Source: Pseudomonadota bacterium (GTDB lineage Bacteria > Pseudomonadota > Alphaproteobacteria > Sphingomonadales > Sphingomonadaceae). Taken from it: a DNA stretch of 21,805 bases. Within the stretch, counting starts at the first letter, position 1. The number at the start of each line of letters is the position of its first letter. Where the stretch lies: contig JAEWIL010000218.1 of the NCBI GenBank assembly GCA_023387085.1, positions 1 to 21,805 on the forward strand. Reading direction: 5' to 3'. Of the stretch, positions 15,176-21,805 are shown piece after piece. Position numbers and translations under genes: made by a program. Below the pieces are notes generated by a model. The model was not told the DNA's origin, did no database searches, and was given only the letters and a program-made list of their open reading frames with translations.

Positions 15176-15561
15176 AGTCGGGCCAAGAAACGCGAGATGT
15201 TGTCCCAAGTCCAGTCAAGGACCGAAATGCCTGCGAGCTCCGCCGGTAGCAGATAGGGGCGCTGATCCTGGGTTGCATACATACCGATGAGAGGGATGCG
15301 CTCCGCACGCGCCGTCGCAATCTCGAATAGCTGCCCAGAGGCTCGGGCGGTGTTTCGTGTGACAAACGCGATCATGCCGTCGCAGCCCCTGATTCTGGTT
15401 CGGCAGCGGTTTCGCCAATCGGTTTCCCAAGGCTGCTTTACCGACATATCGATCCATTCGAAAGGCGTCCGGGCGTTATTAGCTTGCCCGACAAGTCGGT
15501 CGCGAGCCCATTTATCCTCGATTGCAAACGCAATAAAGATGCGGTGGTGCCTTGCCATCAT
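15172..15561 (-). CDS. TIR-like (MTH538/DUF1863, ThsB-like) protein
   Basis: A 129-residue single-domain protein. The pattern IFIAFAIEDKWARDRLVGQA, FEWIDMSVKQPWETDWRNRCRTRIRGCDGMIAFVT, then ASGQLFEIATARAERIPLIGMY is that of the MTH538 TIR-like family. This family includes ThsB of Thoeris, which makes an NAD-derived signal. E80 in LFEIATA is at the catalytic-glutamate position. Two ATG codons (15561 and 15558) follow GGAAGGGGGG; either could be used. The downstream gene overlaps by 4 nt and encodes a membrane protein rather than the SIR2/SLOG or macro-domain ThsA, so this is Thoeris-like only in its sensor half. Confidence 0.8.
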   Translation of the reverse strand: MMARHHRIFIAFAIEDKWARDRLVGQANNARTPFEWIDMSVKQPWETDWRNRCRTRIRGCDGMIAFVTRNTARASGQLFEIATARAERIPLIGMYATQDQRPYLLPAELAGISVLDWTWDNISRFLARL

Positions 15562-15577
15562 CCCCCCTTCCCCGATG

Positions 15578-15607
15578 GAAACATAAAAGATTGCTTGTTG
15601 GAAGCAA
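15578..15607 (-). terminator. Terminator of the cyclase-E2-CNB-TIR operon
   Basis: On the minus strand TTGCTT (15607-15602), loop CCAAC, AAGCAA (15596-15591) is followed by TCTTTTATGTTT. It lies downstream of the CNB-TIR stop at 15660 and just ahead of the TIR-like gene, so it separates two same-direction operons. Confidence 0.55.
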
Positions 15608-15659
15608 GCTGGGGAGGGGGCGCGGATCTTGGACGAGTCCGGCCCAGGATTTCACAGCG

Positions 15660-16649
15660 TTAATACGGCCCTAGCGCTTGCATTTGAGCGATCAGGCCGC
15701 GGCCGGTATCGTCCAGCAGGGAGTCCATTTCGTCGTCCGACCGGCCCTTGTACGAAACCTGCTTACCTCGGCGCCATGGCAGCCGGCTCTTAATGGCCGA
15801 GGGTGGATCGAACATCGCGAACGTCACACCGAACAGATCACTAGGCCATTTAACTGCGTTGCGTCCGAGACGCGGAGTGACAATGAATGTCCGCTCGCGC
15901 CCAATCGCGCCCATTGCAAGCCCGATCTCGAAGATCATATTATCGCGTGGCGATAGTTGACGCACGTTGCGAGACTCGGTCCAGTCATCGTCTCCGGTGA
16001 CAAGTACGGCAAAATCGATCTTTCCGATCACCGCTTCGAGGCTTTCGATCACTGTTCGGGAAGCCTCGAAAAGTTGGGGGTCGTTCCAGATCGAGACGGT
16101 CGCCCAGTCACCCGCAAATGCCCGCTTTAACGCTTGCGCAACAGGCAACGCTTCGCTGGTGGATCCGATGAAGATATTGGGAAGCGCATTCCTGTTGCGA
16201 ACCCGAGCTGTATGCTCGCGGAGCCGGTCGGCCAGTGACCGTGCAATGTTCCGCCACAAGTTCGTTCCGTCCTGATCGGCGATTTTGCGACCGTGTGCGC
16301 CTTCGAGCCTTGCGACGACGGTTCGTTCGGTCGCGATTACGTCGGCTGACCGGCCTGCCTCGGGATCGATCATTGCCAACTCGCCGACATGCGTGCGCGC
16401 AAGACGCTTCTGAATCACTCGGTTCTGCGCACAGATATTAGCACTGCCCTCAAGGATGAAAAAGAGATCGTCGCCGCCACCTTGCTGCGCGATGATCTTT
16501 TCGCCAACCTCGTAATCCTCGACCTGGACGACGCGCACCAGCTCCGCGATCGTATTGGGATCGTTGCAAAGGATTTCCTGCCGCCCGAGTGCATCGGCGA
16601 GCCTCTGTTGCCCGGAACTTCCTTTATAGTCTTCATTCGGCGTGGGCAT
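15660..16649 (-). CDS. pycTIR: Cyclic-nucleotide-binding domain-TIR effector (PycTIR-like)
   Basis: A 329-residue two-domain protein. Residues 25-125 form a CRP-type cyclic-nucleotide-binding domain: LFFILEGSANI (62-72) and the phosphate-binding cassette GELAMIDPEAGRSADVIA (89-106), with E90 and R100 in the ligand positions. Residues 157-280 form the TIR-like domain PF10137: NIFIGSTSEALPVAQALKRAF, FAVLVTGDDDW, and RDNMIFEIGLAMGAIGRERTF, with E241 as likely catalytic residue. This is the architecture of Pycsar TIR effectors, which bind cCMP or cUMP and then destroy NAD+. GGGAGA precedes the ATG. Its start overlaps the E2-like gene by 17 nt. The signal is expected to come from one or both neighbouring cyclases. 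Confidence 0.88.
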   Translation of the reverse strand: MPTPNEDYKGSSGQQRLADALGRQEILCNDPNTIAELVRVVQVEDYEVGEKIIAQQGGGDDLFFILEGSANICAQNRVIQKRLARTHVGELAMIDPEAGRSADVIATERTVVARLEGAHGRKIADQDGTNLWRNIARSLADRLREHTARVRNRNALPNIFIGSTSEALPVAQALKRAFAGDWATVSIWNDPQLFEASRTVIESLEAVIGKIDFAVLVTGDDDWTESRNVRQLSPRDNMIFEIGLAMGAIGRERTFIVTPRLGRNAVKWPSDLFGVTFAMFDPPSAIKSRLPWRRGKQVSYKGRSDDEMDSLLDDTGRGLIAQMQALGPY

Positions 16650-17367
16650 GAGCGTCTCCCAAAGGGCAAGTCGGGATAGTGTGGCAGCAGGGCCGAAGTT
16701 TGCGCGCGGCTTCGACGAAACTGTGCTCGCTGGCGCGCCGCCGAGCTTCCTGCGCGATTAACTCAGCGACGGCTTTGCACGTATCGCAACCGGGATCGAT
16801 CGGTATAGTCCCGTCCTCTCGCGGGAGAGGGAAGTCAGGATGCGTGTTTTCGCAACTTCCTTCAACGACCGTTGGAAGATCGCCGGCGAGCCAACCTTCC
16901 CGATGCTCGATCGCGACGTTGTAGGCGGCGGAAAGGCCGGCGCGTTCGGCCGCCTTTTCGGCGTCGAGTTGGCGGTAAGCGGCGTCACCGTGCGAGAGGC
17001 CACGGCCAGTCGGCCAGCGCTTGTTTCGCTCGGCGAATTGCTGAGCGAGAAGATAGGCGCGAAGACCGTTCCAGAAGCGCTCGACATCCGCCTCGGTCTC
17101 GATCGCGGGACGATCGAGGCCGAGGCAGAAGCTTCCATCATAATTGATGTGGCGTTCGGGGCATGTGCGTGGAAGCCGGCCTCCGCAAATCGTTTCCCGC
17201 ACCGTGCCGGACGGGTAATCCGTTTCGATCAGAAGATCGAAATGATCCCCCGGAGCGCCGCTGAGCAGCCGCGGCGCAGCATCGATCCGAAGCCGGCCTT
17301 CGCAAACGTCGTGCAATATTACCCAGTCTGGCAGGCTGCCTACGAGCAGCGTGGCGAGCGAGGTCAC
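16633..17367 (-). CDS. E2-like, cysteine-rich ubiquitin-conjugation-type protein
   Basis: The start is GTG at 17367, forming a GTGA overlap with the tandem-cyclase stop; upstream codons in this frame are cyclase shadow. The protein has 244 residues. Residues about 10-125 look like a prokaryotic E2 fold: FDLLIETDYPSG, then CPERHINYDGSFCLG (69-83), where H73 and C81 match the H-x-N/catalytic-Cys region, then FWNGLRAYLLAQQFAERNKRWPTGRGLSHGDAA. The C-terminal part carries further cysteines (C172, C194, C197, C227, C228, C234), possibly metal-binding, as in annotated E2-associated cysteine-rich proteins. In short type II CBASS an E2 alone attaches the nucleotide cyclase to a target. No E1 or JAB gene is seen here. 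Confidence 0.72.
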   Translation of the reverse strand: MTSLATLLVGSLPDWVILHDVCEGRLRIDAAPRLLSGAPGDHFDLLIETDYPSGTVRETICGGRLPRTCPERHINYDGSFCLGLDRPAIETEADVERFWNGLRAYLLAQQFAERNKRWPTGRGLSHGDAAYRQLDAEKAAERAGLSAAYNVAIEHREGWLAGDLPTVVEGSCENTHPDFPLPREDGTIPIDPGCDTCKAVAELIAQEARRRASEHSFVEAARKLRPCCHTIPTCPLGDAHAHAE

Positions 17368-18929
17368 GGTACAGCGTGGTGCCGCTCGGCAGGCACAGGC
17401 TCGGGTGCTGCAGCCGCCGCGCGCGACCCCGGGTCCTGAAAGGCGATATCGTCGTAAACCAGCTCGGTGGCGACCTGGCTCGGAAAGAACGCCCGCACCG
17501 TGGGCGAAGCCTGCGCATAAGCGGCATCGCCGATCCGCGTTTCGTCGCCATCGCACACCGACTGACAGGCTTCGGACCCGATCGTTGCCTTGCTCGAGGC
17601 AACGCGAACCGACCGCTCGCCGCGGATCCCGATGCGGCTGATGGGCGTCGGCCCTAGTTCGAAGCCGATAGCAAGACCGAGTTGGCCCACGCCCGAAAGT
17701 AGATCCCGGCAAAGGTGGAACGACGAGCGCAGCGCGCCGGCGCATTGGGCCGCACTGTCTACGCTGTCGCGCTCGTTGACGTTGGTGCCTTCGCCATCGG
17801 CAATCAGGCCGTGAATGCAGTCTCCAATGAAACGGACTTTTCGGCCGTCAAAATCATCTTGGATTACGGCATTGAGTTCGCTGCGGATGACATGCAGATT
17901 GCGAACTGCGTCGGCAACCGAGTGGCTCACGACTGCACTATCGATATAGTCGGTATAGCCATCGATGTCGGCGAATATCGATACTAGCGCCATGCGAACG
18001 CTGTTGCTCGGCATCAGAACCTGATAATCGATTGAGCGCAGGGGCAGCCTGTGCTCGTGGAACAGGAAGTCGCTTGGCCCAGCGGTTTTCGCGCGGTGTT
18101 CGCGGATATCGGCTTGCCAAGTCGCGACGCGGCGAACGGCGTCGGTTTCGAGTTCTTCGAAAGTCGACCCCAACCGACGATCGGCTTTCAATATTTGAGC
18201 CAGTTCGTTCTGAGTGGCCGCAGGCACCTGTTCAAGGGCCACATGCGCGCCGGCGAGCCCGAAGATCGCACGGATGCCAGGCGAGACAAAGACGCCGGGT
18301 TCGCTGCCGTCTGCTAGCTTTGCTGCGTGATTGGCTGCCGAGCCGATGAACAATGGCTCGCGCTCATCATGACGACCGGAGTCTATTGCGACGCAGGCGC
18401 CAGCGTCGATGCCAACTCGAAACTTTGCTTCCAGCCCGCCGTCATAGAGGGTGCGGTTGGCCCGCTGCGACAACGCCATCATGTCAAGCGCGAGGCGTAG
18501 ACCGCGGGCGACGCGTTCCGCTGCGAAGTCTGGCCCCGCCGGCTCAGCGATTACGGCATGGAGCCGCGCCCCGTGAAAATCGACCCGCTGGGCGCCGGCG
18601 TCCTCGACAACCCGATCTAGCGCGGCATAATGGAGATGAAGGAAGGCGAGGGCTCGGCGGTGGCTCGCTTCTGTTTCGCGCCCTTCGTCGAGCCGCTGCT
18701 CATCATAGTTGACGAGATTAACGTAAATCTGGACCGTGTCTGCGACGACCGCGACACCAGCCGGAAGATTGTAGAGCGGGTTGCCGGCAGGGGCATCTCG
18801 ACCGAATTCGCTCCGCATCGCCTTGATACGCGAGGCAAAACCTGTGTCGTAATTCTCTACCCTAACTTGCGGCGCTTCCGCAGCGAACCTGGCAATGCGA
18901 CTGTGCGCGCGGCTGTAGTTCCAGCTCAT
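17364..18929 (-). CDS. Tandem class III nucleotide cyclase with two half-sites
   Basis: A 521-residue protein with AGGAGGG four bases before the ATG. Two class III cyclase domains can be aligned to each other, at about 61-226 and 311-480. Domain 2 keeps both metal aspartates: D321 in FADIDGYT and D370 in FIGDCIHG. In domain 1 the same positions are N71 (YVNLVNYDE) and A121 (FHGARLHA). Domain 1 instead keeps the transition-state element IGSAANHAAKL (195-205, N200 and K204), which domain 2 lacks (SVRVASSKA). The pair should form one composite site, like mammalian C1/C2. The C-terminal tail after about 498 is alanine/proline-rich. It is the first gene of the operon with the E2-like and CNB-TIR genes, so it is a candidate second-messenger source. 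Confidence 0.82.
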   Translation of the reverse strand: MSWNYSRAHSRIARFAAEAPQVRVENYDTGFASRIKAMRSEFGRDAPAGNPLYNLPAGVAVVADTVQIYVNLVNYDEQRLDEGRETEASHRRALAFLHLHYAALDRVVEDAGAQRVDFHGARLHAVIAEPAGPDFAAERVARGLRLALDMMALSQRANRTLYDGGLEAKFRVGIDAGACVAIDSGRHDEREPLFIGSAANHAAKLADGSEPGVFVSPGIRAIFGLAGAHVALEQVPAATQNELAQILKADRRLGSTFEELETDAVRRVATWQADIREHRAKTAGPSDFLFHEHRLPLRSIDYQVLMPSNSVRMALVSIFADIDGYTDYIDSAVVSHSVADAVRNLHVIRSELNAVIQDDFDGRKVRFIGDCIHGLIADGEGTNVNERDSVDSAAQCAGALRSSFHLCRDLLSGVGQLGLAIGFELGPTPISRIGIRGERSVRVASSKATIGSEACQSVCDGDETRIGDAAYAQASPTVRAFFPSQVATELVYDDIAFQDPGSRAAAAAPEPVPAERHHAVP

Positions 18930-19127
18930 TCAACCCTCCTCGATATTCCCTATTTGTTCATATGGGGTCGCGCGCCGCCGCGTGAAGAGGGCGTCGTGAA
19001 AAAGATGATCCGATTTGACACAGATCGCCCTTCACAGCGTCGACGCGTTCCGATCTGGGCTCAAGGGCACAGTCTCGACGGTCAGTCTGCTTTTTCATAT
19101 GGAGGTTGTTCAGGGGGTAAACATCAC
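18930..19127. promoter_or_regulatory. Divergent promoter region of the two cyclase genes
   Basis: This 198-bp gap separates outward-facing cyclase genes, so both units probably share control. It contains TTGACA at 19015-19020 (plus strand) without a clear -10, and TTCATATGG occurs twice (18957-18965 and 19094-19102). Confidence 0.45.
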
Positions 19128-19826
19128 ATGAGTATTGCCGACGATATCACGTCTAATTCAAAAGCGACGTTTGGAACTGCCTGGTCTGTTAGAAAAGGAA
19201 CGGTTGTTCCAGATCCGAAGGATTTGAAGCTCTCGAATGATGCAGTTTACTTCGATCGGGCGACTGTCGTTTACGCTGATCTCGACGGCTCGACTAACCT
19301 TGTCTCCTCCACCAAATGGGAGTTCTCGGGGCAGGTTTACAAAACTTTTCTTTACGCGGCGTCGCGACTGATCCGGAAACACGGCGGTTCGATCGTTTCT
19401 TACGATGGGGATCGAGTGATGGGGATCTTTATATCGAAAAGGCAATGCAATGAGGCAGTCTCCTGCGCATTGGAGCTAAACTACGCCATCAAGAAGCTGC
19501 TGCAGCCCGAACTCGAGAAGAAATGGACCACTGACTTCAAAATACGCCACGTCGTGGGAATTGACACGTCGGAGATCAGAGTCGCGAGGACCGGCGTCCG
19601 CGGTGACAATGACCTCGTCTGGATCGGGAATTCAGCAAATCTTGCTGCCAAACTGACGGCGCTGAGCGCGGACTACCCGATCTGGATAACGGACCGGGTT
19701 CACGCCTATCTCGACAATCCCCAGAAGTTCGGCCCGCAAGGAGAGAATATTTGGAAGGGGTGGAATTGGACGGAGCATAACAAGGACCAAATTTACTCCA
19801 CCACCTATTGGAGAACCTTTTCGTGA
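19128..19826 (+). CDS. pycC: PycC-type pyrimidine nucleotide cyclase
   Basis: ATG at 19128 gives 232 residues; the frame is open for 166 codons upstream, but that region is antisense to the tandem cyclase or lies in the promoter gap. This is a compact single-domain class III cyclase with the complete Pycsar pattern: VVPDPKDLKLSNDAVYFDRATVVYADLDGST (first metal aspartate), FLYAASRLIRKHGG, IVSYDGDRVMGIF (second metal aspartate), HVVGIDTSEIRVARTGVRGDNDLVWIG, and NSANLAAKL (transition-state asparagine). Such enzymes make cCMP or cUMP on phage infection and activate CNB or membrane effectors. The base choice cannot be read here. No effector follows on its own strand; the CNB-TIR gene lies in the divergent operon. 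Confidence 0.93.
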   Translation: MSIADDITSNSKATFGTAWSVRKGTVVPDPKDLKLSNDAVYFDRATVVYADLDGSTNLVSSTKWEFSGQVYKTFLYAASRLIRKHGGSIVSYDGDRVMGIFISKRQCNEAVSCALELNYAIKKLLQPELEKKWTTDFKIRHVVGIDTSEIRVARTGVRGDNDLVWIGNSANLAAKLTALSADYPIWITDRVHAYLDNPQKFGPQGENIWKGWNWTEHNKDQIYSTTYWRTFS

Positions 19827-19942
19827 CCGGAATTTCGACCAGTTTTTCGGCGAAGCCGGTTCTAGCAGTCGGCACGCCGAATGCCGGACGGGGAGTCGCG
19901 GACCTGTCGCAGATTCGACGGCAGCTAAAGCGCTGTGACTAA
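19823..19942 (+). CDS. Possible 39-codon ORF overlapping the pycC stop
   Basis: GTG at 19823 overlaps the pycC stop as GTGA and opens a frame of 39 codons ending TAA at 19942. The product would begin VTGISTSFSAKPVLAVG and end RRQLKRCD. I recognise nothing in it. It could be a tiny real gene, the cut-off start of a lost effector, or chance. Confidence 0.25.
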   Translation: MTGISTSFSAKPVLAVGTPNAGRGVADLSQIRRQLKRCD

Positions 19943-20112
19943 TATGTCTTGATCGAGCTCGCCGTCTGCATTTCACGATCGGCGGCCGAAAGCAGCCTGT
20001 CCGCGATCGGCCAGAAAAGCATGAAGTACGCGATCGCAGGCTGTCTCGTCACCGCGGGCCGCTGGCCTTCGTCGGCGAAACGCACGGTATCGATCTCGGG
20101 GAAGCGCGGTAG
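19943..20112 (+). pseudogene. Degraded copy of the MHS transporter 3' end
   Basis: From 20027 to 20112 the sequence follows the last 87 bases of the transporter gene at 9031-9117. A 28-bp block is identical (9034-9061 and 20030-20057). Then comes divergence with a one-base length difference, and both copies end with TAG. The frame of the copy is disrupted after YAIAGCLVTA. Upstream of 20027 the similarity fades. It is either the remnant of a second transporter gene or a duplicated end created when the island entered. Confidence 0.75.
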
Positions 20113-20123
20113 AGAGCATCAGC

Positions 20124-20181
20124 TCGGCCGGCTGGTCTCCACGTCTATCGGCCGGCTGGTCTCCACGTTTATCGGTCGGCC
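20124..20181. repeat. 24-bp tandem repeat, about 2.4 copies
   Basis: Unit 1 (20124-20147) and unit 2 (20148-20171) share 23 of 24 bases and begin TCGGCCGGCTGGTCTCCACG. A partial third unit runs to 20181. The repeat includes the stop codon and last codons of the acyl-CoA ligase, so it may be a slippage duplication of that gene's end. Confidence 0.85.
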
Positions 20182-21743
20182 TGCTTGTCGAGCCGCGCGC
20201 GAAGTGCTGCCTTCATGATTTTTCCGTTGGCGTTGCGGGGCAGGGGTTGCGCCTCGAAATGGAAGCGCTCGGGAACCTTGTAGTCGGAGAGCCTGGCCGC
20301 GCACAGCGTCTGGAGCTCTTCCGCGATTGCATGGTCATCAGCGTGGATGAAGGCCTCGACGCGCTCGCCCAGCACCGGGCAGGGCCGTCCGACGACGGCC
20401 ACCTCGATCACGCGTTCGTCCGAGCATAGAATGTTCTCGACTTCCGCCGAGTATATTTTGAAACCGCCACGATTGATCATGTCCTTCTTGCGGTCGTGAA
20501 GGGTCACAAATCCCTTGTCATCGACGCTGCCGATATCCCCGGACTTCCAGTATCCGCCTGCAAATTCCTTCGCATTCGCGTCCGCATTGTTCCAATAGCC
20601 GGGAATGACCATCGGGCCGGCGATCCATATCTCGCCGGTCGCGCCCTTCGCACATTCGCGGCCCTCTTCGTCGACGATGAGCAGATCGCAGCATGCCACC
20701 GGAAGTCCGACCTGCGTGCAGCGCGCGGCGGCGGCGTCGCCGGGCATGATGACCGCCGGCGACGTCGTCTCGGTCGCGCCATAGGTATTGTGCAGCGTGA
20801 GGCCGGGAAGCGAAGCCGCGAGGTCGGCAACGGCCGAAGGCGGCATCGGCGCGCCGCCGAAGCCACCCACGCGCCAGTTCGCCAGGCGGACCGGGTCGAA
20901 GGCCGGGTTCATCAGCACGAGCACATACATGGCCGGGACTAGCAGAGTGTAGCCGATCGCTTCGGCCGCCGCGATATCGAGAAAGGCGCGGGCCTGGAAC
21001 TGCCGCATGATAACGAGGCAGCCGGCGACATCGACGGTGACCGCGATGAGCGCGACGAGCCCCGTGACATGCGACGCCGGCACCGCGAGCAGCGTGCGCT
21101 CGCCCTCGCGGAGTGCATAGTGGCGCCGGAAATGCATGATCGAATGCGCGACGTTGAAATGGGTCAGCACCGCGCCCTTGGGTTTTCCCGTCGTCCCCGA
21201 AGTGAAGAGTATCGCGAACGGAGCCTCTTCCTGCACAGGCCCGAATGTTCGCGGATCGGCGCGGGGCAGGGCAATATCGTCGGCAACTTCTATGGCACGC
21301 GCAAGTTCCGCGGTCGCGGCGAAGTCCGGCAGGGATGCGTCCCGCTCGTGGAAGAGCAAACGCGCGCCGCTCTCGTTGAGTGCAATTTCGGTTTCATGCG
21401 CCGACTGCCGCAGGTTCATCGGTACCGCGATCGCCCCTGCGACGGCGCAGGCATAGAGAAGGACGACGGTCTCGAGCCGGTTGCCTAGCAGCAGCGCGAC
21501 GCGATCACCCCGCTTGACCCCCATGTCGGCAATCGCGCTCGCGGCGCCGTCGACCGCCGCGCCGAGCTCGCCATAGGTCATGCGCCGTTCGCCATCGACC
21601 AGCGCTTCCCGGTCTGGGGCGCGCTCGACCGCCGCGCGAAGCGATGCGGCAAGACTGGCGGGCCGATCCGGATCGCAGCGTATGACGCGGCCGTAATGAT
21701 ATTCGTGGCGAAGGGGCGGAGAGGCGGACTTGCGCTGCATCAT
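20169..21743 (-). CDS. AMP-forming acyl-CoA ligase
   Basis: A 524-residue member of the ANL superfamily, which activates a carboxylic acid as an acyl-adenylate and then transfers it to CoA. The visible motifs are TSGTTGKPKG (181-190, phosphate binding), NTYGATETTSP, YWKSGDIG, DRKKDMINRGGFKIYSAEVE (hinge and A8), and the C-terminal catalytic lysine, probably K508 in PRNANGKIMK. The length is normal. Two ATG codons (21743 and 21740) follow AAGGGA. It is transcribed towards the island and is separated from the transporter and acyl-CoA dehydrogenases only by that island, so it probably initiates the same pathway. Substrate unknown. The last codons lie inside the 24-bp tandem repeat. Confidence 0.92.
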   Translation of the reverse strand: MMQRKSASPPLRHEYHYGRVIRCDPDRPASLAASLRAAVERAPDREALVDGERRMTYGELGAAVDGAASAIADMGVKRGDRVALLLGNRLETVVLLYACAVAGAIAVPMNLRQSAHETEIALNESGARLLFHERDASLPDFAATAELARAIEVADDIALPRADPRTFGPVQEEAPFAILFTSGTTGKPKGAVLTHFNVAHSIMHFRRHYALREGERTLLAVPASHVTGLVALIAVTVDVAGCLVIMRQFQARAFLDIAAAEAIGYTLLVPAMYVLVLMNPAFDPVRLANWRVGGFGGAPMPPSAVADLAASLPGLTLHNTYGATETTSPAVIMPGDAAAARCTQVGLPVACCDLLIVDEEGRECAKGATGEIWIAGPMVIPGYWNNADANAKEFAGGYWKSGDIGSVDDKGFVTLHDRKKDMINRGGFKIYSAEVENILCSDERVIEVAVVGRPCPVLGERVEAFIHADDHAIAEELQTLCAARLSDYKVPERFHFEAQPLPRNANGKIMKAALRARLDKQADR

Positions 21744-21805
21744 GTCGATCCCTTATCGCCGACGAAGCGTGACCGGAAGACGGACGTCCGGGCGGCGAGC
21801 TAGGC

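Noticed and set aside
17368..17745. N-terminal extension of the E2-like frame
   Set aside because: It is arginine/cysteine-rich shadow of the tandem cyclase; the GTGA overlap at 17364-17367 explains the start.
18957..19102. TTCATATGG repeated twice in the cyclase promoter gap as a possible operator pair
   Set aside because: Nine bases at 137-bp spacing is weak evidence and may be chance; kept only as a note in the promoter entry.
18630..19127. N-terminal extension of the PycC frame
   Set aside because: The upstream codons are antisense to the tandem cyclase or lie in the divergent promoter; the family begins near the ATG at 19128.
1..21805. CRISPR array, tRNA or rRNA genes, transposase or integrase
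   Set aside because: No regularly spaced repeats, cloverleaf, rRNA-like stretches or recombinase motifs were seen on either strand.

Overview
The window looks like chromosomal DNA from a GC-rich alphaproteobacterium. A sphingomonad is my best guess, from the protein style, the acyl-CoA catabolic genes and the DUF736 gene; no rRNA or tRNA gene confirms it. It falls into three parts.

(1) 1-9117: a catabolic cluster. On the minus strand, tightly coupled genes run crotonase > CaiB-type CoA transferase > aldehyde dehydrogenase > 3-hydroxyisobutyrate-dehydrogenase-like enzyme, with GTGATG overlaps at two junctions and a hairpin at the end. Divergently, on the plus strand, lie a LysR regulator, a two-gene acyl-CoA dehydrogenase pair and an MHS-type MFS transporter. 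The substrate is probably a small organic or branched acid imported by the transporter and handled as a CoA thioester. An AMP-forming acyl-CoA ligase (20169-21743, minus) on the far side of the island fits the same pathway.

(2) 9118-20112: an accessory island. It starts with a broken acetyltransferase, an orphan terminator and a DUF736 gene typical of plasmids and integrative elements. Then come a nucleotidyltransferase-HEPN protein and a secreted unknown protein. The rest is a dense set of signalling and NAD-targeting defence-like modules. A TIR-DUF3298-like fusion overlaps a RES-domain gene. A small TIR-like protein is coupled by a 4-nt ATGA overlap to a membrane protein. The third module is a divergent Pycsar-like locus: a canonical PycC cyclase on the plus strand faces a minus-strand operon of tandem two-domain cyclase > E2-like cysteine-rich protein > cyclic-nucleotide-binding-TIR effector. 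The island ends with a degraded second copy of the transporter's 3' end, so it is bounded by related sequences about 11 kb apart.

(3) 20113-21805: a 24-bp tandem repeat at the 3' end of the acyl-CoA ligase, and the ligase itself.

The most unusual content is the E2-containing, two-cyclase Pycsar-like locus. Its tandem cyclase appears to split one active site between two complementary half-domains. Second is the TIR-DUF3298/RES gene pair, which couples two NAD+-consuming enzyme folds in one transcript. Functions are inferred from motifs recognised by eye; no database search was run.
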